A stretch of 64,000 nucleotides of DNA. Origin: Aphanomyces cochlioides (lineage: Eukaryota > Oomycota > Saprolegniomycetes > Saprolegniales > Verrucalvaceae). The stretch covers positions 4,898,001 through 4,962,000 of the forward strand of contig JAHQRK010000001.1 of the NCBI GenBank assembly GCA_019828595.1. The letters are read 5' to 3'. Below the pieces are notes generated by a model. The model had not been told where the DNA came from. It saw only the letters and a list, made by a program, of their open reading frames with translations, and made no database searches. The first letter of the stretch is position 1. Each line of letters starts with the position of its first letter. The position numbers and the translations under genes are program-made. This document shows positions 11,301 through 22,900 of this stretch, one piece after another.

Positions 11301-12383
11301 ATCCACCAGCACTGCATCTTGACGCATGTTGGGGACTTGCAAAAGCGAAGCGATCTCGACAGCTAACTTCTTCAACGGCAGACGTTGTTTCTCCAATCGT
11401 TGAGAATGGAATTCTTTGAGTTGGGAGCGGATATCATTGACCAGTATGTCGTAGGCCTTGGAGATATTGTGGAATGTTGGAGACTTGTCCAAAAATCGAT
11501 CCAGACATCCATGAACAATCTCGGCCGCTCGTGGTAGACGAAGTAGCCAAGTTGGAGCTTTCCATGATCCAGAGCCATGGCGCAATGTTTGACGCTTTGA
11601 GATGATACGACATGCCACGTGGTCAGCCTGTGGAACGTGTGGCATGTGCGTCGCCTTCCAATGACGAAGACCCGCCAAGGTGGACGAACAAAAGATGTAG
11701 TCGAGTCGGTTGGTGAGTGTGGGACTTGTGAAGGTTCTTGCCACGGGGTTTTGACGGCGAAACAGATCCACCAGAGACAAACTGTGCATCCATTGTTCCA
11801 GTTGAAGGGTGCCGGCCATGGTGGAGGTACTGGGTCTCAACGAATCCAAATCTTTGTTGAGAGTGCAGTTGAAATCTCCTCCAACAATGTGGAGCGCATG
11901 TGGAGGAAAGTCGCGTGGCAATTCTTCGAAGTAACTTGCTCGTTGTTGGAAGGCTGCCGGCGCATAGATATTGTGGAGAACGACTGTCAGTGGACCCAGA
12001 GTACATCGCACTTGTAGATAACGACCACGAAGCACTGGGTTGTCATGAGGGACTTGAGTGGCGTTCTTCAAAGGAGAGTGAGGATGTATCAACGTAGCCA
12101 GACCTCCAGTGGCTGGCGACGTGGATACTTCAGGGTAAATAGGCTCTTCAAAGAACAAAGAGCCTTCGTGGTTTGTGATGCGTTGCCAATGGAACGCAAC
12201 ACGGTCGTGGAGACTTGGCGTGCGGAAACGGGTTTCTTGGATAAAGGAAACGTCGTGAACACTTGATAGTTTGTCGAGGATGTACCGATGACTGTTGGAG
12301 AAGCCATTGGTGTTGAGGGAGATGATTTGTGGGTCCCAGTCCACGAGTTCAGTTGGGACATCGGAGAAGTTGTTGTCAATCAT
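8328..12383 (-). CDS. ORF2: LINE endonuclease/reverse transcriptase, copy C
   Basis: An intact 1,351-aa ORF2 with endonuclease motifs (LNTNG, GGDFN, DYIF, ADH), the FADD reverse transcriptase and the terminal Cys/His finger all present. Copy-specific residues include FQQRASY in the endonuclease and VSMLVLL in the reverse transcriptase N-terminal region. The ATG at 12383 follows an in-frame GTG. It lies 78 nt downstream of a 40-codon ORF1 remnant. The protein could act in trans on other copies' RNA if transcribed; nothing in the sequence shows that it is. Confidence 0.93.
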   Translation of the reverse strand: MIDNNFSDVPTELVDWDPQIISLNTNGFSNSHRYILDKLSSVHDVSFIQETRFRTPSLHDRVAFHWQRITNHEGSLFFEEPIYPEVSTSPATGGLATLIHPHSPLKNATQVPHDNPVLRGRYLQVRCTLGPLTVVLHNIYAPAAFQQRASYFEELPRDFPPHALHIVGGDFNCTLNKDLDSLRPSTSTMAGTLQLEQWMHSLSLVDLFRRQNPVARTFTSPTLTNRLDYIFCSSTLAGLRHWKATHMPHVPQADHVACRIISKRQTLRHGSGSWKAPTWLLRLPRAAEIVHGCLDRFLDKSPTFHNISKAYDILVNDIRSQLKEFHSQRLEKQRLPLKKLAVEIASLLQVPNMRQDAVLVDRVRDLQKQIHELQDRDKQFRQDQAFQLHLYKAERSSKFHFMSPVPTPLKKTVFKELVDVNGNVVSNQQGMSDVLVDYYKDLFAAPEVQRSGDEVSSFLTPLTRHKQLPEQAQKELSAPLRANEFYHAIRHSSSNSAPGPNALPFEVLKLAPHKWSLVLELLFTHQLHSHPRLTPMQLVSMLVLLHKKGPKSQAKNYRPISLLNTDVKILTSILAYRLQRHIRHIIHPDQQGFIRRSNIQTNIARLDDMLHHIKLHSPSSMVALLDFEKAFDRVDHAYLLRVLRHYGFPETFVDMVRVLYSGRKSRILVNGFLSKPVHISRGVLQGDPLSPLLFVIALEPMCQLLRQHSNYGIKCGDRYHTGSYFADDSQLYAANETCLHRQLALVQTFCDKSGFRLNVDKTQILTYSQLNGNLASLQVTSDSPVKALGILVAPNLSPLARFNYVFEKFVARLSLWLYKARTMAGKVTILHSICLPVLWYQLAFVPADKDLAKKIDKAMLQFMHGEEINPSSSVHGLRLIKKEIIFMPKKSGGLGLHHALALWQQHNRSVMIRCIQAITTPPRKSAMSAWITPGYTLLEKAFHPWGSPRDLLLANGSSAFIRQLYKNPNITPMWKALLSSWFESRWTPYGCPNHISSLDVPLWHNSYLPGLEDLYDQCSTSTQDQANVLASLHITKLSHLLTPCQRVWPASILFDKINRACRQANFVPPTKQWISILVTKLSRLFEIVSEEDAPVFHLPTPSSEWMEWHWIIHPDSSPILLALATSKSAKIRASPAVSSSILPTKHLNLPSNFYEDPKRLTQLAAFLQPDHILPRYGEFIFKTLLRANAMQYLFQYQDPKPTCVFCRVNETYEHFLFSCGYGQSVWYSFKTIQRLLECSFPSTCLEMFYETPKPSDGYYIRGYLKIWPIVRACVYYQIWLQRADRTFRPDLTAKSPMEVAIHAASLIKLHLQQLLVDLPLKKGYTKVFNVLKHLSSDPWLRQHIIPDSVVS

Positions 12384-12461
12384 CACGAGTACAGATGAAA
12401 ATGAGTAGAATGGAGGGGTCAGAGGGGAGGTTGAAATGGATTGAAGCAGGGGATAGAAGCC

Positions 12462-12583
12462 TTAGAGTTGATCGTCCTCCAAATCGAGGGGATCAATTTC
12501 GTCGGCGTTCATGGAGTGGTGAGCTTTGCTGCAGAGCTCGTCGATGTGGTAATTGTTGGTGATGCTTTTGAGCATCGAGATGG
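12462..12583 (-). pseudogene. ORF1 C-terminal remnant, copy C
   Basis: The same 40-codon C-terminal piece as in copy B, ending with TAA at 12462-12464 and cut at the identical base by the 3' end of the next unit. Confidence 0.9.
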
Positions 12584-12729
12584 TTAAATGAGTTGTATTA
12601 ACCTTATTTTTGAGCAAAGGCCCTAATGACTTACTAATTTGCCTCGTACTGTATAAATAGAACTTGGAAAACAGAATATGGCAAAGTGGTCATTGAACAG
12701 GAGATGAAGTGGTGAGCCGTCATGCTCAC

Positions 12730-15700
12730 TCATGAAACGACGCTGTCAGGAATGATGTGTTGACGTAACCAGGGGTCCGAAGATAGATGCTTGAGCACAT
12801 TGAATACCTTGGTGTATCCCTTCTTGAGAGGGAGATCAACCAGGAGCTGTTGTAGATGTAGCTTGATCAAAGAGGCAGCATGAATGGCAACTTCCATCGG
12901 ACTCTTCGCTGTGAGGTCGGGTCGAAAGGTGCGATCGGCACGTTGGAGCCATATTTGATAATACACGCAGGCTCGGACAATCGGCCAGATCTTCAGATAG
13001 CCACGGATGTAGTATCCATCGGACGGCTTGGGCGTCTCGTAGAACATTTCCAGACACGTGGACGGAAAGGAACACTCGAGCAGTCGCTGGATTGTCTTGA
13101 AGAAATACCAAACAGATTGACCATATCCACAAGAGAACAGGAAATGCTCGTACGTCTCATTGACACGACAGAAGACACACGTCGGCTTGGGGTCTTGGTA
13201 CTGAAACAGATATTGCATGGCGTTGGCGCGGAGAAGGGTCTTGAAAATGAACTCTCCATATCGAGGGAGAATGTGGTCGGGTTGGAGGAAGGCGGCAAGT
13301 TGGGTAAGGCGCTTGGGGTCTTCGTAAAAGTTGGATGGCAGGTTGAGATGCTTGGTAGGAAGAATGGACGAGCTGACAGCTGGAGAAGCTCTGATCTTAG
13401 CCGATTTCGAAGTCGCAAGCGCCAACAAGATCGGACTCGAGTCAGGGTGAATTATCCAGTGCCATTCCATCCATTCAGAGCTTGGCGTCGGCAAGTGGAA
13501 CACGGGAGCATCCTCTTCAGAAACAATCTCAAACAATCGTGATAACTTGGTCACCAAGATTGAGATCCATTGTTTCGTTGGAGGGACAAAATTGGCTTGG
13601 CGGCAGGCACGGTTGATTTTGTCGAACAAGATCGAAGCTGGCCAAACTCGCTGACACGGAGTCAACAAATGCGACAACTTCGTGATGTGAAGCGAAGCCA
13701 ATACATTGGCTTGGTCTTGCGTCGATGTAGAGCACTGATCGTATAGGTCTTCGAGTCCAGGCAGATACGAGTTGTGCCAAAGGGGAACATCCAAAGATGA
13801 GATGTGATTTGGACAGCCGTACGGAGTCCAGCGGGATTCAAACCAGCTACTCAATAAGGCTTTCCACATTGGAGTGATATTGGGATTCTTGTACAGTTGT
13901 CTGATGAATGCAGAAGAGCCATTCGCCAAGAGGAGATCTCGGGGGGAACCCCATGGATGAAAAGCCTTCTCGAGGAGAGTATAGCCCGGCGTAATCCAGG
14001 CGGACATGGCAGACTTGCGGGGTGGGGTGGTGATGGCTTGAATGCATCTGATCATGACAGAGCGGTTGTGTTGTTGCCATAAAGCAAGTGCATGGTGCAG
14101 GCCTAAGCCACCGGACTTCTTCGGCATGAATATGATCTCCTTTTTGATCAAACGGAGGCCATGGACAGAGGAGGATGGGTTGATTTCTTCACCATGCATA
14201 AATTGAAGCATGGCCTTGTCGATCTTTTTGGCCAGGTCTTTGTCGGCAGGGACAAAAGCCAGTTGGTACCATAACACAGGCAGACATATGCTGTGCAGGA
14301 TAGTGACTTTTCCGGCCATGGTTCGAGCTTGTAGAGCCACAAAGACAAGCGAGCCACAAACTTCTCAAACACGTAATTGAAACGTGCCAATGGAGAAAGA
14401 TTGGGCGCAACCAAGATACCAAGAGCCTTCACGGGACTGTCGGAAGTAACTTGTAGTGAGGCAAGGTTCCCATTCAACTGGCTGTAGGTCAGAATTTGGG
14501 TCTTGTCTACGTTGAGTCGGAAACCAGACTTGTCGCAAAAGGTTTGAACCAATGCAAGCTGCCGGTGGAGGCACGTCTCATTTGCCGCATAGAGTTGCGA
14601 GTCGTCGGCAAAGTAACTCCCAGTGTGGTAGCGATCCCCACACTTGATGCCATAGTTGGAGTGTTGCCGTAGGAGTTGGCACATCGGTTCTAAAGCGATC
14701 ACAAACAGAAGTGGCGACAGTGGATCACCTTGCAACACACCGCGTGAGATGTGAACTGGCTTGGACAAGAAGCCGTTCACCAAGATGCGAGACTTGCGGC
14801 CCGAGTACAGTACGCGAACCATGTCAACAAAGGTTTCGGGAAAGCCATAGTGACGGAGGACGCGGAGCAAGTACGCGTGGTCCACGCGATCAAAAGCTTT
14901 CTCAAAGTCAAGCAGTGCCACCATCGAGGACGGACTGTGTAGTTTGATGTGGTGCAGCATGTCATCCAGTCGTGCAATATTGGTTTGGATATTGCTTCGA
15001 CGGATAAAGCCTTGCTGGTCCGGGTGGATGATGTGTCGAATGTGGCGCTGGAGTCGATAAGCCAGAATACTCGTCAGGATTTTCACATCCGTGTTGAGTA
15101 GGCTAATGGGCCGATAGTTCTTGGCTTGTGACTTGGGGCCTTTCTTGTGCAGCAACACCAGCATACTGACAAGTTGCATGGGAGTCAAGCGAGGGTGAGA
15201 ATGGAGCTGGTGTGTGAATAGCAGCTCCAATACCAACGACCACTTGTGAGGTGCAAGTTTGAGGACTTCGAATGGCAGAGCGTTGGGACCTGGCGCTGAG
15301 TTCGAACTGCTGTGTCGAATAGCATGATAGAACTCGTTGGCGCGCAAGGGAGCCGACAGCTCTTTCTGGGCTTGCTCTGGCAGTTGCTTGTGTCGAGTCA
15401 ATGGGGTCAGAAATGACGACACTTCGTCTCCAGATCGCTGCACCTCGGGAGCTGCAAACAAGTCCTTGTAGTAGTCGACCAGGACGTCAGACATGCCTTG
15501 TTGATTGGAGACAACATTTCCATTGACATCCACCAACTCTTTGAAGACTGTCTTCTTCAAGGGGGTAGGGACAGGGGACATGAAGTGGAACTTGGACGAG
15601 CGCTCTGCTTTGTACAAGTGAAGTTGGAACGCCTGGTCTTGACGAAACTGCTTGTCTCGATCTTGCAGCTCGTGAATTTGCTTTTGAAGGTCTCGCACTC

Positions 15701-16784
15701 GATCCACCAGCACTGCATCTTGACGCATGTTGGGGACTTGCAAAAGCGAAGCGATCTCGACAGCTAACTTCTTCAACGGCAGACGTTGTTTCTCCAATCG
15801 TTGAGAATGGAATTCTTTGAGTTGGGAGCGGATATCATTGACCAGTATGTCGTAGGCCTTGGAGATATTGTGGAATGTTGGAGACTTGTCCAAAAATCGA
15901 TCCAGACATCCATGAACAATCTCGGCCGCTCGTGGTAGACGAAGTAGCCAAGTTGGAGCTTTCCATGATCCAGAGCCATGGCGCAATGTTTGACGCTTTG
16001 AGATGATACGACATGCCACGTGGTCAGCCTGTGGAACGTGTGGCATGTGCGTCGCCTTCCAATGACGAAGACCCGCCAAGGTGGACGAACAAAAGATGTA
16101 GTCGAGTCGGTTGGTGAGTGTGGGACTTGTGAAGGTTCTTGCCACGGGGTTTTGACGGCGAAACAGATCCACCAGAGACAAACTGTGCATCCATTGTTCC
16201 AGTTGAAGGGTGCCGGCCATGGTGGAGGTACTGGGTCTCAACGAATCCAAATCTTTGTTGAGAGTGCAGTTGAAATCTCCTCCAACAATGTGGAGCGCAT
16301 GTGGAGGAAAGTCGCGTGGCAATTCTTCGAAGTAACTTGCTCGTTCTTGGAAGGCTGCCGGCGCATAGATATTGTGGAGAACGACTGTCAGTGGACCCAG
16401 AGTACATCGCACTTGTAGATAACGACCACGAAGCACTGGGTTGTCATGAGGGACTTGAGTGGCGTTCTTCAAAGGAGAGTGAGGATGTATCAACGTAGCC
16501 AGACCTCCAGTGGCTGGCGACGTGGATACTTCAGGGTAAATAGGCTCTTCAAAGAACAAAGAGCCTTCGTGGTTTGTGATGCGTTGCCAATGGAACGCAA
16601 CACGGTCGTGGAGACTTGGCGTGCGGAAACGGGTTTCTTGGATAAAGGAAACGTCGTGAACACTTGATAGTTTGTCGAGGATGTACCGATGACTGTTGGA
16701 GAAGCCATTGGTGTTGAGGGAGATGATTTGTGGGTCCCAGTCCACGAGTTCAGTTGGGACATCGGAGAAGTTGTTGTCAATCAT
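12730..16784 (-). pseudogene. ORF2 of copy D, single-base frameshift
   Basis: A full-span ORF2 in which one C is missing near 14327-14328 (CGAGCTTG on the plus strand, against CGAGCCTTG elsewhere). The first frame encodes the endonuclease and the reverse transcriptase through the YFADD motif, then runs on in a wrong frame for about 63 residues. The distal part with the Cys/His finger is open in the other frame. The N-terminal product would keep both catalytic domains but lose the thumb-like region and finger. Confidence 0.93.
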
Positions 16785-16862
16785 CACGAGTACAGATGAA
16801 AATGAGTAGAATGGAGGGGTCAGAGGGGAGGTTGAAATGGATTGAAGCAGGGGATAGAAGCC

Positions 16863-16984
16863 TTAGAGTTGATCGTCCTCCAAATCGAGGGGATCAATTT
16901 CGTCGGCGTTCATGGAGTGGTGAGCTTTGCTGCAGAGCTCGTCGATGTGGTAATTGTTGGTGATGCTTTTGAGCATCGAGATGG
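16863..16984 (-). pseudogene. ORF1 C-terminal remnant, copy D
   Basis: A 40-codon end of ORF1 with TAA at 16863-16865, cut at the same ORF1 base as in copies B and C, now against the 3' end of copy E. Confidence 0.9.
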
Positions 16985-19806
16985 TTAAATGAGTTGTATT
17001 AACCTTATTTTTGAGCAAAGGCCCTAATGACTTACTAATTTGCCTCGTACTGTATAAATAGAACTTGGAAAACAGAATATGGCAAAGTGGTCATTGAACA
17101 GGAGATGAAGTGGTGAGCCGTCATGCTCACTCATGAAACGACGCTGTCAGGAATGATGTGTTGACGTAACCAGGGGTCCGAAGATAGATGCTTGAGCACA
17201 TTGAATACCTTGGTGTATCCCTTCTTGAGAGGGAGATCAACCAGGAGCTGTTGTAGATGTAGCTTGATCAAAGAGGCAGCATGAATGGCAACTTCCATCG
17301 GACTCTTCGCTGTGAGGTCGGGTCGAAAGGTGCGATCGGCACGTTGGAGCCATATTTGATAATACACGCAGGCTCGGACAATCGGCCAGATCTTCAGATA
17401 GCCACGGATGTAGTATCCATCGGACGGCTTGGGCGTCTCGTAGAACATTTCCAGACACGTGGACGGAAAGGAACACTCGAGCAGTCGCTGGATCGCCTTG
17501 AAGAAATACCAAACAGATTGACCATATCCACAAGAGAACAGGAAATGCTCGTACGTCTCATTGACACGACAGAAGACACACGTCGGCTTGGGGTCTTGGT
17601 ACTGAAACAGATATTGCATGGCGTTGGCGCGGAGAAGGGTCTTGAAAATGAACTCTCCATATCGAGGGAGAATGTGGTCGGGTTGGAGGAAGGCGGCAAG
17701 TTGGGTAAGGCGCTTGGGGTCTTCGTAAAAGTTGGATGGCAGGTTGAGATGCTTGGTAGGAAGAATGGACGAGCTGACAGCTGGAGAAGCTCTGATCTTA
17801 GCCGATTTCGAAGTCGCAAGCGCCAACAAGATCGGACTCGAGTCAGGGTGAATTATCCAGTGCCATTCCATCCATTCAGAGCTTGGCGTCGGCAAGTGGA
17901 ACACGGGAGCATCCTCTTCAGAAACAATCTCAAACAATCGTGATAACTTGGTCACCAAGATTGAGATCCATTGTTTCGTTGGAGGGACAAAATTGGCTTG
18001 GCGGCAGGCACGGTTGATTTTGTCGAACAAGATCGAAGCTGGCCAAACTCGCTGACACGGAGTCAACAAATGCGACAACTTCGTGATGTGAAGCGAAGCC
18101 AATACATTGGCTTGGTCTTGCGTCGATGTAGAGCACTGATCGTATAGGTCTTCGAGTCCAGGCAGATACGAGTTGTGCCAAAGGGGAACATCCAAAGATG
18201 AGATGTGATTTGGACAGCCGTACGGAGTCCAGCGGGATTCAAACCAGCTACTCAATAAGGCTTTCCACATTGGAGTGATATTGGGATTCTTGTACAGTCG
18301 TCTGATGAATGCAGAAGAGCCATTTGCCAAGAGGAGATCTCGGGGGGAACCCCATGGATGAAAAGCCTTCTCGAGGAGAGTATAGCCCGGCGTAATCCAG
18401 GCGGACATGGCAGACTTGTGGGGTGGGGTGGTGATGGCTTGAATGCATCTGATCATGACAGAGCGGTTGTGTTGTTGCCATAAAGCAAGTGCATGGTGCA
18501 GGCCTAAGCCACCGGACTTCTTCGGCATGAATAGGATCTCCTTTTTGATCAAACGGAGGCCATGGACAGAGGAGGATGGGTTGATTTCTTCACCATGCAT
18601 AAATTGAAGCATGGCCTTGTCGATCTTTTTGGCCAGGTCTTTGTCGGCAGGGACAAAAGCCAGTTGGTACCATAACACAGGCAGACATATGCTGTGCAGG
18701 ATAGTGACTTTTCCGGCCATGGTTCGAGCCTTGTAGAGCCACAAAGACAAGCGAGCCACAAACTTCTCAAACACGTAATTGAAACGTGCCAATGGAGAAA
18801 GATTGGGCGCAACCAAGATACCAAGAGCCTTCACGGGACTGTCGGAAGTAACTTGTAGTGAGGCAAGGTTCCCATTCAACTGGCTGTAGGTCAGAATTTG
18901 GGTCTTGTCTACGTTGAGTCGGAAACCAGACTTGTCGCAAAAGGTTTGAACCAATGCAAGCTGCCAGTGGAGGCACGTCTCATTTGCCGCATAGAGTTGC
19001 GAGTCGTCGGCAAAGTAACTCCCAATGTGGTATCGATCCCCACACTTGATGCCATAGTTGGAGTGTTGCCGTAGGAGTTGGCACATCGGTTCCAAAGCGA
19101 TCACAAACAGAAGTGGCGACAGTGGATCACCTTGCAACACACCGCGTGAGATGTGAACTTGCTTGGACAAGAAGCCGTTCACCAAGATGCGAGACTTGCG
19201 GCCCGAGTACAGTACGCGAACCATGTCAACAAAGGTTTCGGGAAAGCCATAGTGACGGAGGACGCGGAGCAAGTACGCGTGGTCCACGCGATCAAAAGCT
19301 TTCTCAAAGTCAAGCAGTGCCACCATCGAGGACGGACTGTGTAGTTTGATGTGGTGCAGCATGTCATCCAGTCGTGCAATATTGGTTTGGATATTGCTTC
19401 GACGGATAAAGCCTTGCTGGTCCGGGTGGATGATGTGTCGAATGTGGCGCTGGAGTCGATAAGCCAGAATACTCGTCAGGATTTTCACATCCGTGTTGAG
19501 TAGGCTAATGGGCCGATAGTTCTTGGCTTGTGACTTGGGGCCTTTCTTGTGCAGCAACACCAGCGTACTGACAAGTTGCATGGGAGTCAAGCGAGGGTGA
19601 GAATGGAGCTGGTGTGTGAATAGCAGCTCCAATACCAACGACCACTTGTGAGGTGCAAGTTTGAGGACTTCGAATGGCAGAGCGTTGGGACCTGGCGCTG
19701 AGTTCGAACTGCTGTGTCGAATAGCATGATAGAACTCGTTGGCGCGCAAGGGAGCCGACAGCTCTTTCTGGGCTTGCTCTGGCAGTTGCTTGTGTCGAGT
19801 CAATGG
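16985..19806 (-). mobile_element. LINE copy E, 2,822 bp, cut inside ORF2
   Basis: The 3' end has the same hairpin variant as C and D. The upstream edge is the 3' end of copy F, which entered ORF2 at a CCATTGACTC site. The 5' half of the element is absent here and, if the arrangement is nested, lies upstream beyond the inserted material. Confidence 0.93.
17131..19806 (-). pseudogene. ORF2 of copy E, N-terminal part missing
   Basis: About 890 residues from TRHKQLPEQ at the start of the reverse transcriptase region to the normal stop. The reverse transcriptase core and the Cys/His finger are uninterrupted but the endonuclease and linker are missing. Several replacements are unique to this copy, such as SKQVHISRG (P to Q), YHIGSY (T to I) and PPHKSAM (R to H), suggesting decay without selection. 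Confidence 0.92.
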
Positions 19807-19951
19807 TTAAATGAGTTGTATTAACCTTATTTTTGAGCAAAGGCCCTAATGACTTACTAATTTGCCTCGTACTGTATAAATAGAACTTGGAAAACAGAAT
19901 ATGGCAAAGTGGTCATTGAACAGGAGATGAAGTGGTGAGCCGTCAGCTCAC

Positions 19952-22900
19952 TCATGAAACGACACTGTCAGGAATGGCGTGTTGACGTAACCAGGGGTCC
20001 GAAGATAGATGCTTGAGCACATTGAATACCTTGGTGTATCCCTTCTTGAGAGGGAGATCAACCAGGAGCTGTTGTAGATGTAGCTTGATCAAAGAGGCAG
20101 CATGAATGGCAACTTCCATCGGACTCTTCGCTGTGAGGTCGGGTCGAAAGGTGCGATCGGCACGTTGGAGCCATATTTGATAATACACGCAGGCTCGGAC
20201 AATCGGCCAGATCTTCAGATAGCCACGGATGTAGTATCCATCGGACGGCTTGGGCGTCTCGTAGAACATTTCCAGACACGTGGACGGAAAGGAACACTCG
20301 AGCAGTCGCTGGATCGCCTTGAAGAAATACCAAACAGATTGACCATATCCACAAGAGAACAGGAAATGCTCGTACGTCTCATTGACACGACAGAAGACAC
20401 ACGTCGGCTTGGGGTCTTGGTACTGAAACAGATATTGCATGGCGTTGGCGCGGAGAAGGGTCTTGAAAATGAACTCTCCATATCGAGGGAGAATGTGGTC
20501 GGGTTGGAGGAAGGCGGCAAGTTGGGTAAGGCGCTTGGGGTCTTCGTAAAAGTTGGATGGCAGGTTGAGATGCTTGGTAGGAAGAATGGACGAGCTGACA
20601 GCTGGAGAAGCTCTGATCTTAGCCGATTTCGAAGTCGCAAGCGCCAACAAGATCGGACTCGAGTCAGGGTGAATTATCCAGTGCCATTCCATCCATTCAG
20701 AGCTTGGCGTCGGCAAGTGGAACACGGGAGCATCCTCTTCAGAAACAATCTCAAACAATCGTGATAACTTGGTCACCAAGATTGAGATCCATTGTTTCGT
20801 TGGAGGGACAAAATTGGCTTGGCGGCAGGCACGGTTGATTTTGTTGAACAAGATCGAAGCTGGCCAAACTCGCTGACACGGAGTCAACAAATGCGACAAC
20901 TTCGTGATGTGAAGCGAAGCCAATACATTGGCTTGGTCTTGCGTCGATGTAGAGCACTGATCGTATAGGTCTTCGAGTCCAGGCAGATACGAGTTGTGCC
21001 AAAGGGGAACATCCAAAGATGAGATGTGATTTGGACAGCCGTACGGAGTCCAGCGGGATTCAAACCAGCTACTCAATAAGGCTTTCCACATTGGAGTGAT
21101 ATTGGGATTCTTGTACAGTTGTCTGATGAATGCAGAAGAGCCATTTGCCAAGAGGAGATCTCGGGGGGAACCCCATGGATGAAAAGCCTTCTCGAGGAGA
21201 GTATAGCCCGGCGTAATCCAGGCGGACATGGCAGACTTGCGGGGTGGGGTGGTGATGGCTTGAATGCATCTGATCATGACAGAGCGGTTGTGTTGTTGCC
21301 ATAAAGCAAGTGCATGGTGCAGGCCTAAGCCACCGGACTTCTTCGGCATGAATAGGATCTCCTTTTTGATCAAACGGAGGCCATGGACAGAGGAGGATGG
21401 GTTGATTTCTTCACCATGCATAAATTGAAGCATGGCCTTGTCGATCTTTTTGGCCAGGTCTTTGTCGGCAGGGACAAAAGCCAGTTGGTACCATAACACA
21501 GGCAGACATATGCTGTGCAGGATAGTGACTTTTCCGGCCATGGTTCGAGCCTTGTAGAGCCACAAAGACAAGCGAGCCACAAACTTCTCAAACACGTAAT
21601 TGAAACGTGCCAATGGAGAAAGATTGGGCGCAACCAAGATACCAAGAGCCTTCACGGGACTGTCGGAAGTAACTTGTAGTGAGGCAAGGTTCCCATTCAA
21701 CTGGCTGTAGGTCAGAATTTGGGTCTTGTCTACATTGAGTCGGAAACCAGACTTGTCGCAAAAGGTTTGAACCAATGCAAGCTGCCGGTGGAGGCACGTC
21801 TCATTTGCAGCATAGAGTTGCGAGTCGTCGGCAAAGTAACTCCCAGTGTGGTAGCGATCCCCACACTTGATGCCATAGTTGGAGTGTTGCCGTAGGAGTT
21901 GGCACATCGGTTCCAAAGCGATCACAAACAGAAGTGGCGACAGTGGATCACCTTGCAACACACCGCGTGAGATGTGAACTGGCTTGGACAAGAAGCCGTT
22001 CACCAAGATGCGAGACTTGCGGCCCGAGTACAGTACGCGAACCATGTCAACAAAGGTTTCGGGAAAGCCATAGTGACGGAGGACGCGGAGCAAGTACGCG
22101 TGGTCCACGCGATCAAAAGCTTTCTCAAAGTCAAGCAGTGCCACCATCGAGGACGGACTGTGTAGTTTGATGTGGTGCAGCATGTCATCCAGTCGTGCAA
22201 TATTGGTTTGGATATTGCTTCGACGGATAAAGCCTTGCTGGTCCGGGTGGATGATGTGTCGAATGTGGCGCTGGAGTCGATAAGCCAGAATACTCGTCAG
22301 GATTTTCACATCCGTGTTGAGTAGGCTAATGGGCCGATAGTTCTTGGCCTGTGACTTGGGGCCTTTCTTGTGCAGCAACACCAGCGTACTGACAAGTTGC
22401 ATGGGAGTCAAGCGAGGGTGAGAATGGAGCTGGTGTGTGAATAGCAGCTCCAATACCAACGACCACTTGTGAGGTGCAAGTTTGAGGACTTCGAATGGCA
22501 GAGCGTTGGGACCTGGCGCTGAGTTCGAACTGCTGTGTCGAATAGCATGATAGAACTCGTTGGCGCGCAAGGGAGCCGACAGCTCTTTCTGGGCTTGCTC
22601 TGGCAGTTGTTTGTGTCGAGTCAATGGGGTCAGAAATGACGACACTTCGTCTCCAGATCGCTGCACGTCGGGAGCTGCAAACAAGTCCTTGTAGTAGTCG
22701 ACCAGGACGTCAGACATGCCTTGTTGATTGGAGACAACATTTCCATTGACATCCACCAACTCTTTGAAGACTGTCTTCTTCAAGGGGGTAGGGACAGGGG
22801 ACATGAAGTGGAACTTGGACGAGCGCTCTGCTTTGTACAAGTGAAGTTGGAACGCCTGGTCTTGACGAAACTGCTTGTCTCGATCTTGCAGCTCGTGAAT

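Larger units (their letters stand above)
8182..12583 (-). mobile_element. LINE copy C, 4,402 bp, 5' part missing
   Basis: The second unit of the direct-repeat array. Both edges match copy B: 3' end at 8182 in ORF1 of B, upstream edge at the same ORF1 position against copy D. It shares single-base variants and the altered stop-codon hairpin with copy D (8306-8330 region), so C and D are the closest pair in the array. Confidence 0.94.
3780..16984 (-). repeat. Direct-repeat array of 4.40-kb LINE units (B, C, D)
   Basis: Three units of 4,402, 4,402 and 4,401 bp start and end at identical element positions. The same 3'-to-ORF1 junction (TTAACCATCTCGATG in sense) occurs three times, at 8182, 12584 and 16985. 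A fourth, shorter unit (E) follows. Confidence 0.93.
12584..16984 (-). mobile_element. LINE copy D, 4,401 bp, 5' part missing
   Basis: The third unit of the array, with the same two edges as B and C and one base shorter because of a deletion in ORF2. It abuts the 3' end of copy E at 16985. Confidence 0.94.

Noticed and set aside
3780..19806. CRISPR array, satellite DNA or rDNA as the cause of the regular 4.4-kb spacing
   Set aside because: The unit is plainly LINE ORF2 plus 3' UTR; there are no short repeats with spacers and no rRNA sequence.
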